Shown one piece after another: positions 25,874-35,249 of a stretch of 64,000 bases of DNA; within the stretch, counting starts at the first letter, position 1; each line of letters begins with the position of its first letter. Source of the stretch: Sphingomonas endophytica (lineage in GTDB: Bacteria; Pseudomonadota; Alphaproteobacteria; Sphingomonadales; Sphingomonadaceae); the NCBI RefSeq assembly GCF_014199415.1, contig NZ_JACIJN010000005.1, positions 186,001-250,000 on the forward strand, read 5' to 3'. Below the pieces are notes generated by a model, which saw nothing but the letters and a program-made list of their open reading frames with translations, did not search any database and was not told the DNA's origin. Both the position numbers and the translations under genes were made by a program.

Positions 25874-27573
25874 CGCGCCTGCTCGACCCGCAACCGCTCC
25901 AGCCGCTCTTCCTCGCGTTCACGCCGCTCGCGCAACGCCTCCAGTCGTTCGCGCCGCCGCTTGATCCGCTCGATCAGCCAGCGCGGCACGCCCAGTTCCT
26001 CGTCGCTCGCCTCAGGGACGACGACGTCATGGTCGATGCGGAACAGCACCGAATTGCTGGTCGGCGAGCGCCAGATCGGCACCAGCCCGACCGTGAAGCG
26101 CGGATTGTAGACCGGCGGCCGAATCAGCCAGACATAATCGAACGCCTCGCGCGGGAAGCGGGCGAGCGCGTAATTCGCGGGCCGCCACCATTCCGCCGGG
26201 CATTTCACCGACGTCACGATCTGCGTCGGGTCGTGCGCATACGGGCCGGCGGCGGTGTAGCGCGAGGTCAGCAATTGCGCGCCCGCCATCGACCATTGGT
26301 CGTCGGTGTACGCCAGCCGCCGCACCAGCGCGATCGCGGGCAGATGCTCCAGCCGCGACATCCGCCAAGCATTGTGGCAATTGTGCCCGACGAAGCTGAT
26401 CAGCCGCGCGCCGACCGGGACGTGCGGCAGCGCCGCCAGTTCCTGGTCGTAATCGCGATCGAATTCGAGATAGCTGATCGTCGTCCCCGCCAGCCGCACG
26501 ACGAAAAAGGCGAGCCCCAGCGCCGCCAGCACCGCGGCGTGGCGGAAGGTCGTCCCCGGCTTCGGCCGGATCGCGATCACCGCCACCGCGATCATGTACG
26601 GCGCCATCCGCATATCGGCATAGGCGGAGCCGAACACGATCCGCGGCAGCACGATATAGACCGCCAGCATGAACAGTGCCGACAGTCCCAGGTGCCGCGA
26701 ATAGCCGATCCGCGGATCGCGCAGCGCCTTGAACAGCACGAGGTAGATCACCGCCATGCTGCCGATGTCGAACCACAGCCAGCGGTCGCGCAGCGCCATT
26801 ACGATCCACGCGATCTTGGTGCGCCAGTAGAAGAAGTCGGCGGTCTGCCCGGTGACGTCCGCGCCCGATCGCCACGCGATCATCAACAACATCGGCAGCG
26901 CGAGCGGCGCGCAGCCCAGCCCGGCGCGGATCAGGCTTTCGAACCAATGCCCGCTACCCGCGTCCTTGCGCCGGTCATGCTGGCGGATCAGCTCGCTGGA
27001 GAAAGCCAGCACGCCCAGCACGCCCCAGCCAAAGGTGTGCACCACCCACAGGAGGCACGACAGCGGCACGAAGACCGCGACCCGCAGCCAGATCCGGCCG
27101 AGCCGCGCCATCCGCAGCCACAAGGCGAACAGGCACAAGGCCAGCCCCATCGACAGCGCGAAGTTCACGAAGCCGAACTGGACCGGATAGCCATAGGCGA
27201 GCGGCAGCGCGAACAGCGCGGTCGCGGGGATGCGGCCATGCACCTCGCGCGCGATCCACAGGAGCCCCGCGACGGTCAGCACCGGGATCGCAATGACGAT
27301 CAGCTTGACCGCCGTCTCCAGCCCGACCAGCGGCGCGAGCGGTTCGATCAGCAAATCGACCCCGAGATTGCCGATCAGCGCCCATTTGAAGGAATACCAA
27401 TCGGCCAGCCATGGATGCGCGCCGCGATCGAGCTGGACGCGGTAGCGCCCCATATGCCCGGGCAGGTCGACGATCGGCGGAATATCGGGCCATAACAGCG
27501 GGATCGCCGCCGCCAGCACCGCCGCGATCACGAACCATCGCGTCTGCCACCAGTGAAGCCGGTCATCCTGCAT
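25870..27573 (-). CDS. Large multi-spanning membrane protein (GT-C-like), function unknown
   Basis: 567 residues, about ten hydrophobic helices in the first 400. A periplasmic portion includes FVGHNCHNAWRMSRLEHLPA, and the C-terminal 40 residues form an Arg/Glu-rich coiled coil (RRRERLEALRERREREEERL). The DIPPIVDLPGHMGR segment in the first loop holds the kind of acidic residue pair that GT-C glycosyltransferases use for catalysis. No family name can be assigned. It follows the second GT-C-like gene with 9 bp between them. Confidence 0.6.
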   Translation of the reverse strand: MQDDRLHWWQTRWFVIAAVLAAAIPLLWPDIPPIVDLPGHMGRYRVQLDRGAHPWLADWYSFKWALIGNLGVDLLIEPLAPLVGLETAVKLIVIAIPVLTVAGLLWIAREVHGRIPATALFALPLAYGYPVQFGFVNFALSMGLALCLFALWLRMARLGRIWLRVAVFVPLSCLLWVVHTFGWGVLGVLAFSSELIRQHDRRKDAGSGHWFESLIRAGLGCAPLALPMLLMIAWRSGADVTGQTADFFYWRTKIAWIVMALRDRWLWFDIGSMAVIYLVLFKALRDPRIGYSRHLGLSALFMLAVYIVLPRIVFGSAYADMRMAPYMIAVAVIAIRPKPGTTFRHAAVLAALGLAFFVVRLAGTTISYLEFDRDYDQELAALPHVPVGARLISFVGHNCHNAWRMSRLEHLPAIALVRRLAYTDDQWSMAGAQLLTSRYTAAGPYAHDPTQIVTSVKCPAEWWRPANYALARFPREAFDYVWLIRPPVYNPRFTVGLVPIWRSPTSNSVLFRIDHDVVVPEASDEELGVPRWLIERIKRRRERLEALRERREREEERLERLRVEQAR

Positions 27574-27582
27574 CGCCGCGCG

Positions 27583-29319
27583 TTAGCGGGCCGACCCGCC
27601 TTCCCGCAAGGGCTGGATGACCTGCCAGACCATTGCCGGGCCACGGACGGGGACCGGACGGAGCCAGTCGAACCGCTCACCCCGTTCCAGCCGCGCCCAG
27701 AGGCCATCCGGCGCGCGGTCGCGATAGGCGACCATCTCCTGCATGCCCGGACAGACCGCGAGATAATCGGCGTGCGCGGCGCGGATCGCGGCGCGCGCGG
27801 TCGCGGGATCGGCGGTGAAGCCGGTGATGACGCGCGCGATCGCCCCCGCGCCGCGATGATAACCGCCGGCGACCGCGCGATGCGGTGTGTCGAGCAGCAC
27901 CGCGGGGGTGAGGTCGATCGGCGCGAAGACGATGCCGGGCGGCAGCGTGCCGAGCACCCGCATGTCGCTGGTGTCGTGGCACGGCGGGCGGTGGCTGAGC
28001 TGGACCGCCGGTGCGGCACGGCGCGGTACGGCGTTCAGCGCCGCGGCGGCGAGCGTCCCCGGCGCGGCCAGCGCCAGCGTGGCGAGCGTCGCCGCGACGC
28101 GCGGCACCGGCCGGTTTATCGCACGGGCGCGAGCGAGCAATTGCGCGAGCCACACCGCTGCGGCCGGCGCGGCTAGCGCATTGGCGGTCGCACCGGCGCG
28201 GCTGACCGCCGCCGCGGTCAGGGTGGCGGCGAGCAGCAGCAGGCCGAGCATCGCCCAGCACGCGCGCGCCTCCCCCGCCGACGCGCGCCACGCGCGTGCT
28301 GCCCCGATCAGCCCGGCGACCGGCAGCGCCATCGCCGCCGCCACCCAGACCGGTTGCTGCTCCCAGAGCGGGCGCCCCTCCAGCACCGGCAGATACCAGA
28401 CCTGATAGACGAGCGGCGGCAGCGTGCCGAACGGCCCCGCGAGGCAAACCGGCGCGAGCAGCACGAGCGTCGCGCCCGCCGCCGCCGCTACGACGCCGAG
28501 CGCGGCCAGCCGCGCGACCGGGCCGAAGCGCGCGATCGCGCCCGCCGCGACGAGGCCGAGGGTTGCGACGCCGAGCACCGCCAGCCACGCCGGCGCGACC
28601 GAGTCGCAGGCGGGCAACCAGAAGCCCGGTCCGCGCGTCGCGGCGTGGAGCAGAAGCGCTCCCCCCGTCAGCGTCAGCATCGTGCAGCGCAGCATCGTTC
28701 CCCGCACCGGCGCGACGACCCACGCGAGTGCCGCCACCCCGGTGATTGCCGCGGCGATCGGCAGTCCCTCCAGCGAGATCGTCAGCAAGGTCGCGAGCGA
28801 TCCGCCGGTAAGCACGCCGCTGCGCGCGCTAGCCGGCGCGAGCAACCCGCGTGTCGCGGCCAGCGCCAGCACGATCTGCCAGCCATGATGATCGATGCGC
28901 AGCGGTGACAGCTGAAAGGTGAGCGGCACCGAGAGCGCCGCCATCAGCAGCGCCGGCACCACCAATGGTTCGCCTCCCAGCCGCCGCGCGATCGACGCGA
29001 TCAGGGCCAGCGCCGCCAGCAGCGTCAGCAACGGCACGACCACCACGGCGACATGCTCCGCGGACGCCCCGCCCAGCAGCGGCCGCAGCAGCACGATCGC
29101 CGCCGCGAGCGGCAGGTCGACCAGCCGCGACCAGTGCATCGGAAAGTCGCCGGCGTTCAGTCGATGCTGCGCGACATCGAACCAGCCCTGCCCCGCCAGC
29201 CAGTCGCGGACCTCGAGCAGCCGCATCGAATCATCGGCGTCGGGCAGCACGCGCGCGACGATCGCGCTCCAGCCCGCGACCAGCAGCACCAGTGCCGCCA
29301 GCGCCCAGCCGCCGAGCAC
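27583..29319 (-). CDS. GT-C-type membrane glycosyltransferase-like protein
   Basis: 578 residues, about twelve hydrophobic helices. The first periplasmic loop has DADDSMRLLEVRDWL, GWFDVAQHRLN and PMHWSRLVDLPLA. This DDxMR...HR...HWSR pattern is reminiscent of STT3/PMT-type GT-C enzymes that use lipid-linked sugars, with RIDHHGWQ further on. The substrate is unknown. No ATG fits: the visible start is GTG at 29319, 32 bp after the FAD gene. Sister of the downstream gene at 25870. Confidence 0.65.
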   Translation of the reverse strand: MLGGWALAALVLLVAGWSAIVARVLPDADDSMRLLEVRDWLAGQGWFDVAQHRLNAGDFPMHWSRLVDLPLAAAIVLLRPLLGGASAEHVAVVVVPLLTLLAALALIASIARRLGGEPLVVPALLMAALSVPLTFQLSPLRIDHHGWQIVLALAATRGLLAPASARSGVLTGGSLATLLTISLEGLPIAAAITGVAALAWVVAPVRGTMLRCTMLTLTGGALLLHAATRGPGFWLPACDSVAPAWLAVLGVATLGLVAAGAIARFGPVARLAALGVVAAAAGATLVLLAPVCLAGPFGTLPPLVYQVWYLPVLEGRPLWEQQPVWVAAAMALPVAGLIGAARAWRASAGEARACWAMLGLLLLAATLTAAAVSRAGATANALAAPAAAVWLAQLLARARAINRPVPRVAATLATLALAAPGTLAAAALNAVPRRAAPAVQLSHRPPCHDTSDMRVLGTLPPGIVFAPIDLTPAVLLDTPHRAVAGGYHRGAGAIARVITGFTADPATARAAIRAAHADYLAVCPGMQEMVAYRDRAPDGLWARLERGERFDWLRPVPVRGPAMVWQVIQPLREGGSAR

Positions 29320-29350
29320 GACCGCGGCATGACGACGATCGGGCGACAGC

Positions 29351-30877
29351 TTACGCCGCCTTCAGCGCGGTCGGCACCTGCCGCAGGCTGGCGAGCGCGG
29401 CGGCCTCGCCCGCCCGGTCGCCCTCGTTGCCGCTCTCGTGATATTCGGCGTCCTCGTTGACCGCCCAGACGTCGTAGACGCGCGCGCCGGCCTGGATGTT
29501 GCGGACCGTCAGCATCGCGGTCATCATCGCATGATCCTGATTGTTGTAGCGATGCATCCCGTTGCGCCCGACGCAGTGCAGCGTCGCATAGCGGCCCTCG
29601 ATCTCGCGGCGGAGCATGTCGACGTTCTGCGCATAATCCTCGTCATAGACGGGATAGGCCTTTTCCTGCCGCACCACGACGCCGCCGGTGACCTGCGCCG
29701 GATCGCACAGTCCCAGCGTCGCCATCTCGGCGGTCGCCAGCGCGATCAGCTGCTGGTCACTCGAGGTCCACAGCCCGTCGCCCTCGAAGCAGAAATATTC
29801 GAGCCCGACGCAGGCGATCGCGGGATCGGGCACCATCTCGGGCGACCACGAGCGGAAGTTCTGGATGCGGCCGACCTTCACCTTGGGATCGTGGATGTAG
29901 ATCCAATTGTCCGGGAACAGCTCGGGCGAACGGATCATCAGCGCGACGGTCAGGAAGTCGCGATATTTCAGGTTCGACGCCTCGGGCAGCGACGCCGGCA
30001 GCGGGTGGATGCGGCTCGCCAGCTCACGCATCGGCGCCGAGGAAATGACCTGCGCGGCGTTCAGCGCGACCAGACCGTCGGCACCGTTCGCGGTGACCGT
30101 CCAGCGCCCGGTCGCCTCGCTCAACCGCAATTGGTGGAGCGCATGGCCCATCAACACCTGTCCGCCACGCTCGACGATCCGGTCGCGCGCCGCATCCCAC
30201 ATCATCCCCGGCCCGAGCCGCGGATAGCGGAAGTTTTCCAGCAGCGTCTTGGCCTGACCGACGCCGTCGTTCGGCCGCCGGTTGAGCCCCAGCGAGCGCT
30301 TGACCCCGTCGACCACTGCGCCCCACAGCGACAGCCCCTTGATCCGCTGCGCAGCCCAGTCCGCGCTCATCCGGTCGCAGGGCATCCCCCAAACCTTCTC
30401 GGTATAGGTCTTGAAGAAGATCGAATAGAGCTTCCGCCCGAAGGCGTTGACGGTCCAGTCCTCGAAGCTCTTCACGTCGCGCTTTGGGAACAGCTTCGCC
30501 TTGGCGAAGCTCGCCATGCACAAGGCCGAGCGCACCACGCCGAGGTTGCCGAGCGCCTCGAACGCGCGCAGCGGATAGCTGTAGAACTTGCCCTCGTAAT
30601 AGATGCGGCTCATGCGCGGGCGTTCGATGAAATCGTCCGGCAGCAGCTCGTTCCAGAGGCCGACGACCTCCTTCGAGCGCGAAAAGAAGCGGTGCCCGCC
30701 GATGTCGAAGCGGAATCCCTCATGCTCGACGGTGCGGCTGATACCGCCGACGTACACGGCGTCCTTTTCGAGGATCGCAACCGAATAGCCGGCCTTGGTG
30801 AGCAGATAGCCGGCGGTCAGCCCCGCCGGGCCCGCGCCGATGATCGCTACGTCAACCGTCATGCCTGACTTCGCCAT
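29351..30877 (-). CDS. FAD-dependent protoporphyrinogen-oxidase-like / UDP-galactopyranose-mutase-like flavoprotein
   Basis: 508 residues. The FAD dinucleotide fold starts with VDVAIIGAGPAGLTAGYLL (GxGxxG about 14-19) and EKDAVYVGGISRTVEHEGFR. HRFFSRSKEVV and the C-terminal NGMHRYNNQDHAMMTAM are typical of the NAD(P)/FAD-dependent amine-oxidase/Glf-like family. ATG at 30877 (MAKSG) or 30862 (MTVDV) are both possible. It lies upstream of two GT-C-like genes on the same strand, so a role in activating or modifying an envelope sugar is inferred. Confidence 0.78.
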   Translation of the reverse strand: MAKSGMTVDVAIIGAGPAGLTAGYLLTKAGYSVAILEKDAVYVGGISRTVEHEGFRFDIGGHRFFSRSKEVVGLWNELLPDDFIERPRMSRIYYEGKFYSYPLRAFEALGNLGVVRSALCMASFAKAKLFPKRDVKSFEDWTVNAFGRKLYSIFFKTYTEKVWGMPCDRMSADWAAQRIKGLSLWGAVVDGVKRSLGLNRRPNDGVGQAKTLLENFRYPRLGPGMMWDAARDRIVERGGQVLMGHALHQLRLSEATGRWTVTANGADGLVALNAAQVISSAPMRELASRIHPLPASLPEASNLKYRDFLTVALMIRSPELFPDNWIYIHDPKVKVGRIQNFRSWSPEMVPDPAIACVGLEYFCFEGDGLWTSSDQQLIALATAEMATLGLCDPAQVTGGVVVRQEKAYPVYDEDYAQNVDMLRREIEGRYATLHCVGRNGMHRYNNQDHAMMTAMLTVRNIQAGARVYDVWAVNEDAEYHESGNEGDRAGEAAALASLRQVPTALKAA

Positions 30878-30986
30878 CGTGCCCGTTCCGCTCAAGTGAA
30901 TGAGAAGGCTATGAAAGAAACTGGTTGAGGCCTGGTTAACGCCGGAAGGTGGCACACCCCCGCGCTCCTGTTCTATAGCCCGCCGG

Positions 30987-33386
30987 ATGCGCGCCCTTCT
31001 CCCTCCCGTGCTGGCCCTGGCGGCCGCGGTTTCGCTGACGCTGCCCGTTGCGGCGGCGGCGCAGAGCACCACCTTCGATCTGGCCGGCCCGACGCTGACG
31101 ATGCGGGTGACGCGCGGCGGCGTGACGCTCCCCGCCGGGCAGGTGCCGGGCATCCGCGCCGGCGACAGGCTGGAAGTGCGCGCCGATCTGCCCGAGGATC
31201 AGTCGGCGCGTTACGTGCTGGTCGTCGCCTTCCTGCGCGGCGCGACCAATCCGCCGCCCAAGGACTGGTTCTTCAAGGCCGAGACCTGGGACAAGAACCC
31301 CAAGAAATCGGGGCTGAACATGACCGTGCCCGAGGGCGCCGGACAGGCGATCGCCTTCATGGCCCCCGATACCGGCGGCGGCTACAACGCCTTGGTCAAG
31401 GCGGTGCGCGGGCGGCCGGGCGTGTTCGTGCGCGCCGCGCAGGATCTGTTCCAGGCGTCGCTCGATCGCGCGCGGCTGGAGACGTTCGTCAACGGCGTCG
31501 CGCGCGTCGAGGAAAGCGCGCCCGAACGGCTGGTGCCGGTGTCGACCGCGCTCGCCGGCACGCTGGCGATCAAGCTCAACGCCGATTGCCTGTCGCGCGC
31601 GCGTTCGTTGCAGGCGTCGTGCCTGACGCAGAATCGCGACGGCATGGTGCTCCAGACCGGCGGCGGCACGACCCTGGCCGAGGTCTTGGGCGGCACGACG
31701 ACGCAATTCGCCTACAGCCTTGCCGCCACCAAGGAGGGCGGCGCGGGCATCTACAGCCCCTATATCTCGCTGGCGCGCGACTTCGCGCGGCTGTTCGGTG
31801 TGTTCCGCAGCGCCAGCTACCAATATGCCCCCGCGCTGGCGGTCGGATCGGGCGAGCGGCTGCGCCTGCAGCTCAACAATCCGCCGTCATTCCAGAATCC
31901 GCAGACCGTGCTGGTCGCGCCGCTGCCGCCGATCGGCAATGCCGCGCCGCCGCCGTTGCGCGCTGCCGCCAAGGACGCGGTGTGCCTCGCGCAGCCGGGT
32001 CTGGTGCTGCGGCTCGACGACGCGCCGCTGCTGTTCGCGACCGATTATGCGCGCGACCTGCGGCTGAAGCTGGGCTTGCAGGACGGCCGCAGCGTCGAAT
32101 TGCCGCTGACCGCCGATGCCGAGCGCGGCGGGCTGGTCGTCGCCGACGCGCAGAAGCTGGGAAAGACTGGGATCAGCGACGCGGCGCTGGTCGGGCGCTG
32201 GGGCTTCGACACCTTCACCGGCCCGCGCTTCGCGGTCCAGAACGGCGCGCCGACCGCATGGCAGCCCAAGCCCGACGACGCGGTGGTGATCGGCCGCGAC
32301 GCGCCGCTGACGTTGCAGGGCGGCGCGTCGTCGTGCGTCGAGCAGGTCGCGCTACGCGACCGCGCTGGCGCGACCCGGCCGGTCGAGTGGAAGGCGAGCG
32401 CGCCCGACGAGATCACCGCCACGCTGCCGCTCGCGCGCACCCGCCCCGGCGAGCTGACGCTGCTGGTCGCGCAATATGGCGGCGCGCAGCCCGCGCAGCT
32501 GACGCTCAAGGGACAGACCGAGGCGAGCCGGCTGGAGGGCTTCACGCTCTATACCGGCGACAGGGAAGGCCGGCTGGTCGGCGCGCGGCTCGATCAGGTC
32601 GCGAAGCTGGAGGTCGCCGGCGTGACCTTCGTCGCCGGCGCGCTGACCCGCGATCCGGGCGGCGGCGACCGGCTGGCGCTGACCACCGAGGCGAACACCG
32701 AGACGTTGGCGCAGGGTGCGAGCGACGCGAAGGTAACGCTCAAGGACGGGCGTACCACGACGGTGCGCGCGACGATCACCCCGCCGCGCCCGCGCCTTGA
32801 GCTGGTCGGTGCCCATGTCGACGCGCCCGCCGCCGCGGCGAAGGTGCCGCTAGTGCTTCCCACGGGACTGCTCGCGCCCGACGCGACGCTGACCTTCTCG
32901 GTGCGCGCGGTCGGCACGCGGCTGACCAACGACGATGCGATCGAGGTCGCGACCACCGACGACGAGGCGACGACCAAGCTGACGGTCGCCTCGGGCAAGC
33001 TGCAATCTTTGGGCGGCGACGTCGCGGTCGGCACGTTCGCGCCGCGACAGGCGCTCGGCGCGGCGGCGGTCGGCGCGCTCAGGATGCGGCTGGTGCAGGG
33101 CGAGACGCTCGGCGAGTGGCAGCCGCTGGCGCGCGTCGTCCGCCTGCCGGTGCTGACGAAGGTGACGTGCGGCGACAAGGAGTGCGCGATTGAGGGCGAC
33201 GATCTGTTCCTGATCTCTGCGGTAGCGGGCAGCGCCGAGGGCGTCGGCGCGGTGGTGGTGCCGGTCGGGTTTGTCGGCACGTCGCTGACGGCGCCACGAC
33301 CCGCTGGCGATGCCTTGTACCTCAAGCTACACGATGCGCCGGACGATTGGGTGAAGATCGCCGTCGCATCGGCGCGCAAGGAGTAA
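30987..33386 (+). CDS. Large secreted protein of unknown function
   Basis: 799 residues. A signal peptide (about 1-26, ending VAAAAQ) is followed by a beta-rich protein with repeated segments such as LRLQLNNPPSFQNPQ, RLRLKLGLQDGRSVELPLTA and RDRAGATRPVEWKAS, and a few cysteines (CLSRARSLQASC, TCGDKECAIEG). No domain is recognised. It starts 110 bp from the divergent FAD/GT-C block, so a link with envelope polysaccharide is possible. It may be an extended beta-sandwich protein in the periplasm or outer leaflet. Confidence 0.7.
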   Translation: MRALLPPVLALAAAVSLTLPVAAAAQSTTFDLAGPTLTMRVTRGGVTLPAGQVPGIRAGDRLEVRADLPEDQSARYVLVVAFLRGATNPPPKDWFFKAETWDKNPKKSGLNMTVPEGAGQAIAFMAPDTGGGYNALVKAVRGRPGVFVRAAQDLFQASLDRARLETFVNGVARVEESAPERLVPVSTALAGTLAIKLNADCLSRARSLQASCLTQNRDGMVLQTGGGTTLAEVLGGTTTQFAYSLAATKEGGAGIYSPYISLARDFARLFGVFRSASYQYAPALAVGSGERLRLQLNNPPSFQNPQTVLVAPLPPIGNAAPPPLRAAAKDAVCLAQPGLVLRLDDAPLLFATDYARDLRLKLGLQDGRSVELPLTADAERGGLVVADAQKLGKTGISDAALVGRWGFDTFTGPRFAVQNGAPTAWQPKPDDAVVIGRDAPLTLQGGASSCVEQVALRDRAGATRPVEWKASAPDEITATLPLARTRPGELTLLVAQYGGAQPAQLTLKGQTEASRLEGFTLYTGDREGRLVGARLDQVAKLEVAGVTFVAGALTRDPGGGDRLALTTEANTETLAQGASDAKVTLKDGRTTTVRATITPPRPRLELVGAHVDAPAAAAKVPLVLPTGLLAPDATLTFSVRAVGTRLTNDDAIEVATTDDEATTKLTVASGKLQSLGGDVAVGTFAPRQALGAAAVGALRMRLVQGETLGEWQPLARVVRLPVLTKVTCGDKECAIEGDDLFLISAVAGSAEGVGAVVVPVGFVGTSLTAPRPAGDALYLKLHDAPDDWVKIAVASARKE

Positions 33387-33625
33387 CATCCTTCCCGCCG
33401 CGGCGCGGCAGGGCAGGTTTCATAGGTCGCCGTCCTTCGTGCCACGCGACGCAAGTTCCGACTTGCCGGTACGTTCGATCGACCGGTGACGGATGAGCCT
33501 GCATGTGCATCGATCTTGACCGGAGCGAACAGGGAGCCTTCATCAGCCATGAGCGAAGCGGTGCGCGCCTCGCCATGCCGTGCTGGCGGAAGTATCTCGG
33601 CCTACCGTCACGGGGGGTGGCGAGA

Positions 33626-34003
33626 TCAGTCCCCCGTCACGCGCCCCTCGTCATCCTTGAGCTTCGACGCCACACGCCGTGCCCGCACCTCGTCGATGAT
33701 GTCCATGAGTTCGTGGATCAGATAAATGCCTTGCATCGTCTTGGGGTCGTTCTCGTCCTCGGCCTCGAGAAAGATCGCTTTCATGCGGGCCGCGATATCG
33801 AGTGCCCTGGCGTACCGATCTTCCCCGATCTTGTCCCGGACCTTCCCAAATCCCTCGATCAGCGCGTAGAATTCAGAATCAATACTTTTTCGAGGAAAGT
33901 ATCCTGTGTCATCTTTGAAGTTTGGCGCATCTCCCATCATCGGCACGACCTGATCCATAAGCTCGCTCAGGGTTTCGGGGACGTACGGCTTATAGCTATT
34001 CAT
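33626..34003 (-). CDS. Candidate immunity protein of the three-gene cassette
   Basis: 125 residues, mostly helical and acidic: SELMDQVVPMMGDAPNF, FYALIEGFGKVRDKIG, YLIHELMDIIDEVRARR. No domain recognised. Its ATG overlaps the stop of the gene at 34000 by 4 bp (ATGA), so it is translated after it. Position, small size and acidity are as expected of a toxin-specific immunity protein, but this is inference. The region is AT-richer than its surroundings. Confidence 0.5.
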   Translation of the reverse strand: MNSYKPYVPETLSELMDQVVPMMGDAPNFKDDTGYFPRKSIDSEFYALIEGFGKVRDKIGEDRYARALDIAARMKAIFLEAEDENDPKTMQGIYLIHELMDIIDEVRARRVASKLKDDEGRVTGD

Positions 34004-34725
34004 TTTCCTGCCTCCGGCCTATTAATGATGTAACTGCTTCCTCGCCCCAACTGCCGAGGCCTGACAACGACAACAAGCTGTGGACGGAAGTCCGCATTGA
34101 AGAAGCCGCGTATTTGAGGGCTTTTTAGCGACTTAGGAGAAAGGGTCACATCGTAGGCGACATCGCCAACTCTGGCATCGGGGATCCTATATGAGGATTC
34201 GGGCGCTGATGTACCATACTCTCGGCGGTTTACCCGCACCTGCTTACTCACCTCTTTTATCTTGTAATCCTCATATATAGATCTTAATCCCCTTCGAACC
34301 TCATTGTCGACGAAGCGGCCAATCGCCTGTTCCTTTGATAAATGCCCTCTCAGTGCGCCAGCGTCGTAGAGGCGGACCGCCTTGCTGTACGCTTTGTCCG
34401 CCAAACCTTGCATTGCACGCATTGTCTCGACTTGCATGGGCCGCAGATCGCCTTCAATCCTAGAAAAAGCTGCAGCGCGCTGCATGCGCAAATCATTCAG
34501 TTGATTTTTCTGCCCTTCCCATGTCGTTGGGAAACCAAGCGACTGAAACGTCCAATGGGGATCGAGCGCCTTGATCTGCGAAATGAGATACGCGCTTCGC
34601 TCCTGCGTCGTCTTAGCCATGTCCTCGTTTGCGGGCGCGGTGATACCAAACGCATTATCCAGCAGCGAGATGACCGCGCCGCCGGGTGCGTCGCGCAGAC
34701 CGGGAAACGTCTGTTCCAGCGTCAT
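34000..34725 (-). CDS. Candidate toxin protein with C-terminal BECR-like RNase-type domain
   Basis: 241 residues. The N-terminal half is helical with a possible coiled-coil segment (TWEGQKNQLNDLRMQRAAAF, AVRLYDAGALRGHLSKEQAI). The C-terminal 70 residues form a beta-rich block: YRIPDARVGDVAYDVTLSPK, QIRGFFNADFRPQLVVVVRP, SSYIINRP. This arrangement (YDxTL...K...Q...FRP..VVVxRPxx...SYxI) resembles BECR-type RNase toxins of polymorphic systems. Start ATG overlaps the stop of the upstream gene by 4 bp. Not verified by search. Confidence 0.5.
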   Translation of the reverse strand: MTLEQTFPGLRDAPGGAVISLLDNAFGITAPANEDMAKTTQERSAYLISQIKALDPHWTFQSLGFPTTWEGQKNQLNDLRMQRAAAFSRIEGDLRPMQVETMRAMQGLADKAYSKAVRLYDAGALRGHLSKEQAIGRFVDNEVRRGLRSIYEDYKIKEVSKQVRVNRREYGTSAPESSYRIPDARVGDVAYDVTLSPKSLKSPQIRGFFNADFRPQLVVVVRPRQLGRGSSYIINRPEAGK

Positions 34726-35117
34726 CGGGTCTTCAAAAGCGCGACTGTTGCTGCGGACTGGCCCTCTCGGAGGTACGTATTGTACGTTCCGGAAAGCACC
34801 GGCGTCACGATCTGGCGATAGATCGCATCGATGACCGCTTCTTGGTTCTTGGCATCAGCCGATTGCTCGACCGAAGCGTCATGCCACTCGCTCTTAGAGA
34901 GTTGCCGCGAAGCCGGCGCTGCAACGCGACTCGCTGTTGAACCTCGATCCGGTAAAGCAGCCCCGCCCGGCCCTGAGGTGAACTGCCCATTTCGCGGATC
35001 GTGATACGGATTGAACTTGAGCTCGATGCCGTCCGCGGTTCGTGTCGGACGTCGCCCCGTCCGGAGCCACACCGAGAAGTCGCGTCGATGGTCGACGCTA
35101 GTGACGAGGTTCATCAT
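34722..35117 (-). CDS. First gene of candidate toxin cassette; adaptor with FNPYHDPRNGQFTSGPG motif
   Basis: 131 residues. A short basic start (MNLVTSVDHRRDFSVWLRTG) is followed by ELKFNPYHDPRNGQFTSGPG, a motif I recognise from sphingomonad and phage-associated small proteins that precede secreted effectors or morphogenesis proteins. The rest is helical with Ser/Gln-rich stretches. Its stop overlaps the next gene by 4 bp. It could be the N-terminal part of a split effector or a chaperone/adaptor for the downstream protein. Confidence 0.5.
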   Translation of the reverse strand: MMNLVTSVDHRRDFSVWLRTGRRPTRTADGIELKFNPYHDPRNGQFTSGPGGAALPDRGSTASRVAAPASRQLSKSEWHDASVEQSADAKNQEAVIDAIYRQIVTPVLSGTYNTYLREGQSAATVALLKTR

Positions 35118-35249
35118 GCTTCGCCCCCACGCTTGTGTGAGAACATATATGGAACATGGTGGAAAAATTCAATAATAAGGGCCGGCCCTTTATGTTTACG
35201 AGCCAGCCCCGATAATAAACAGGAAGTACAGTCGTGGGATTAGAGCACC

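Noticed and set aside
29319..29351. Alternative ATG start for the second GT-C-like gene.
   Set aside because: The nearby ATG at about 29330 is in a different frame; no in-frame ATG exists before the flavoprotein stop, so GTG is retained.
33387..33625. Possible additional gene between the 799-residue protein gene and the toxin-like cassette.
   Set aside because: Short frames here have no ribosome-binding site and no conserved-looking sequence; treated as intergenic.
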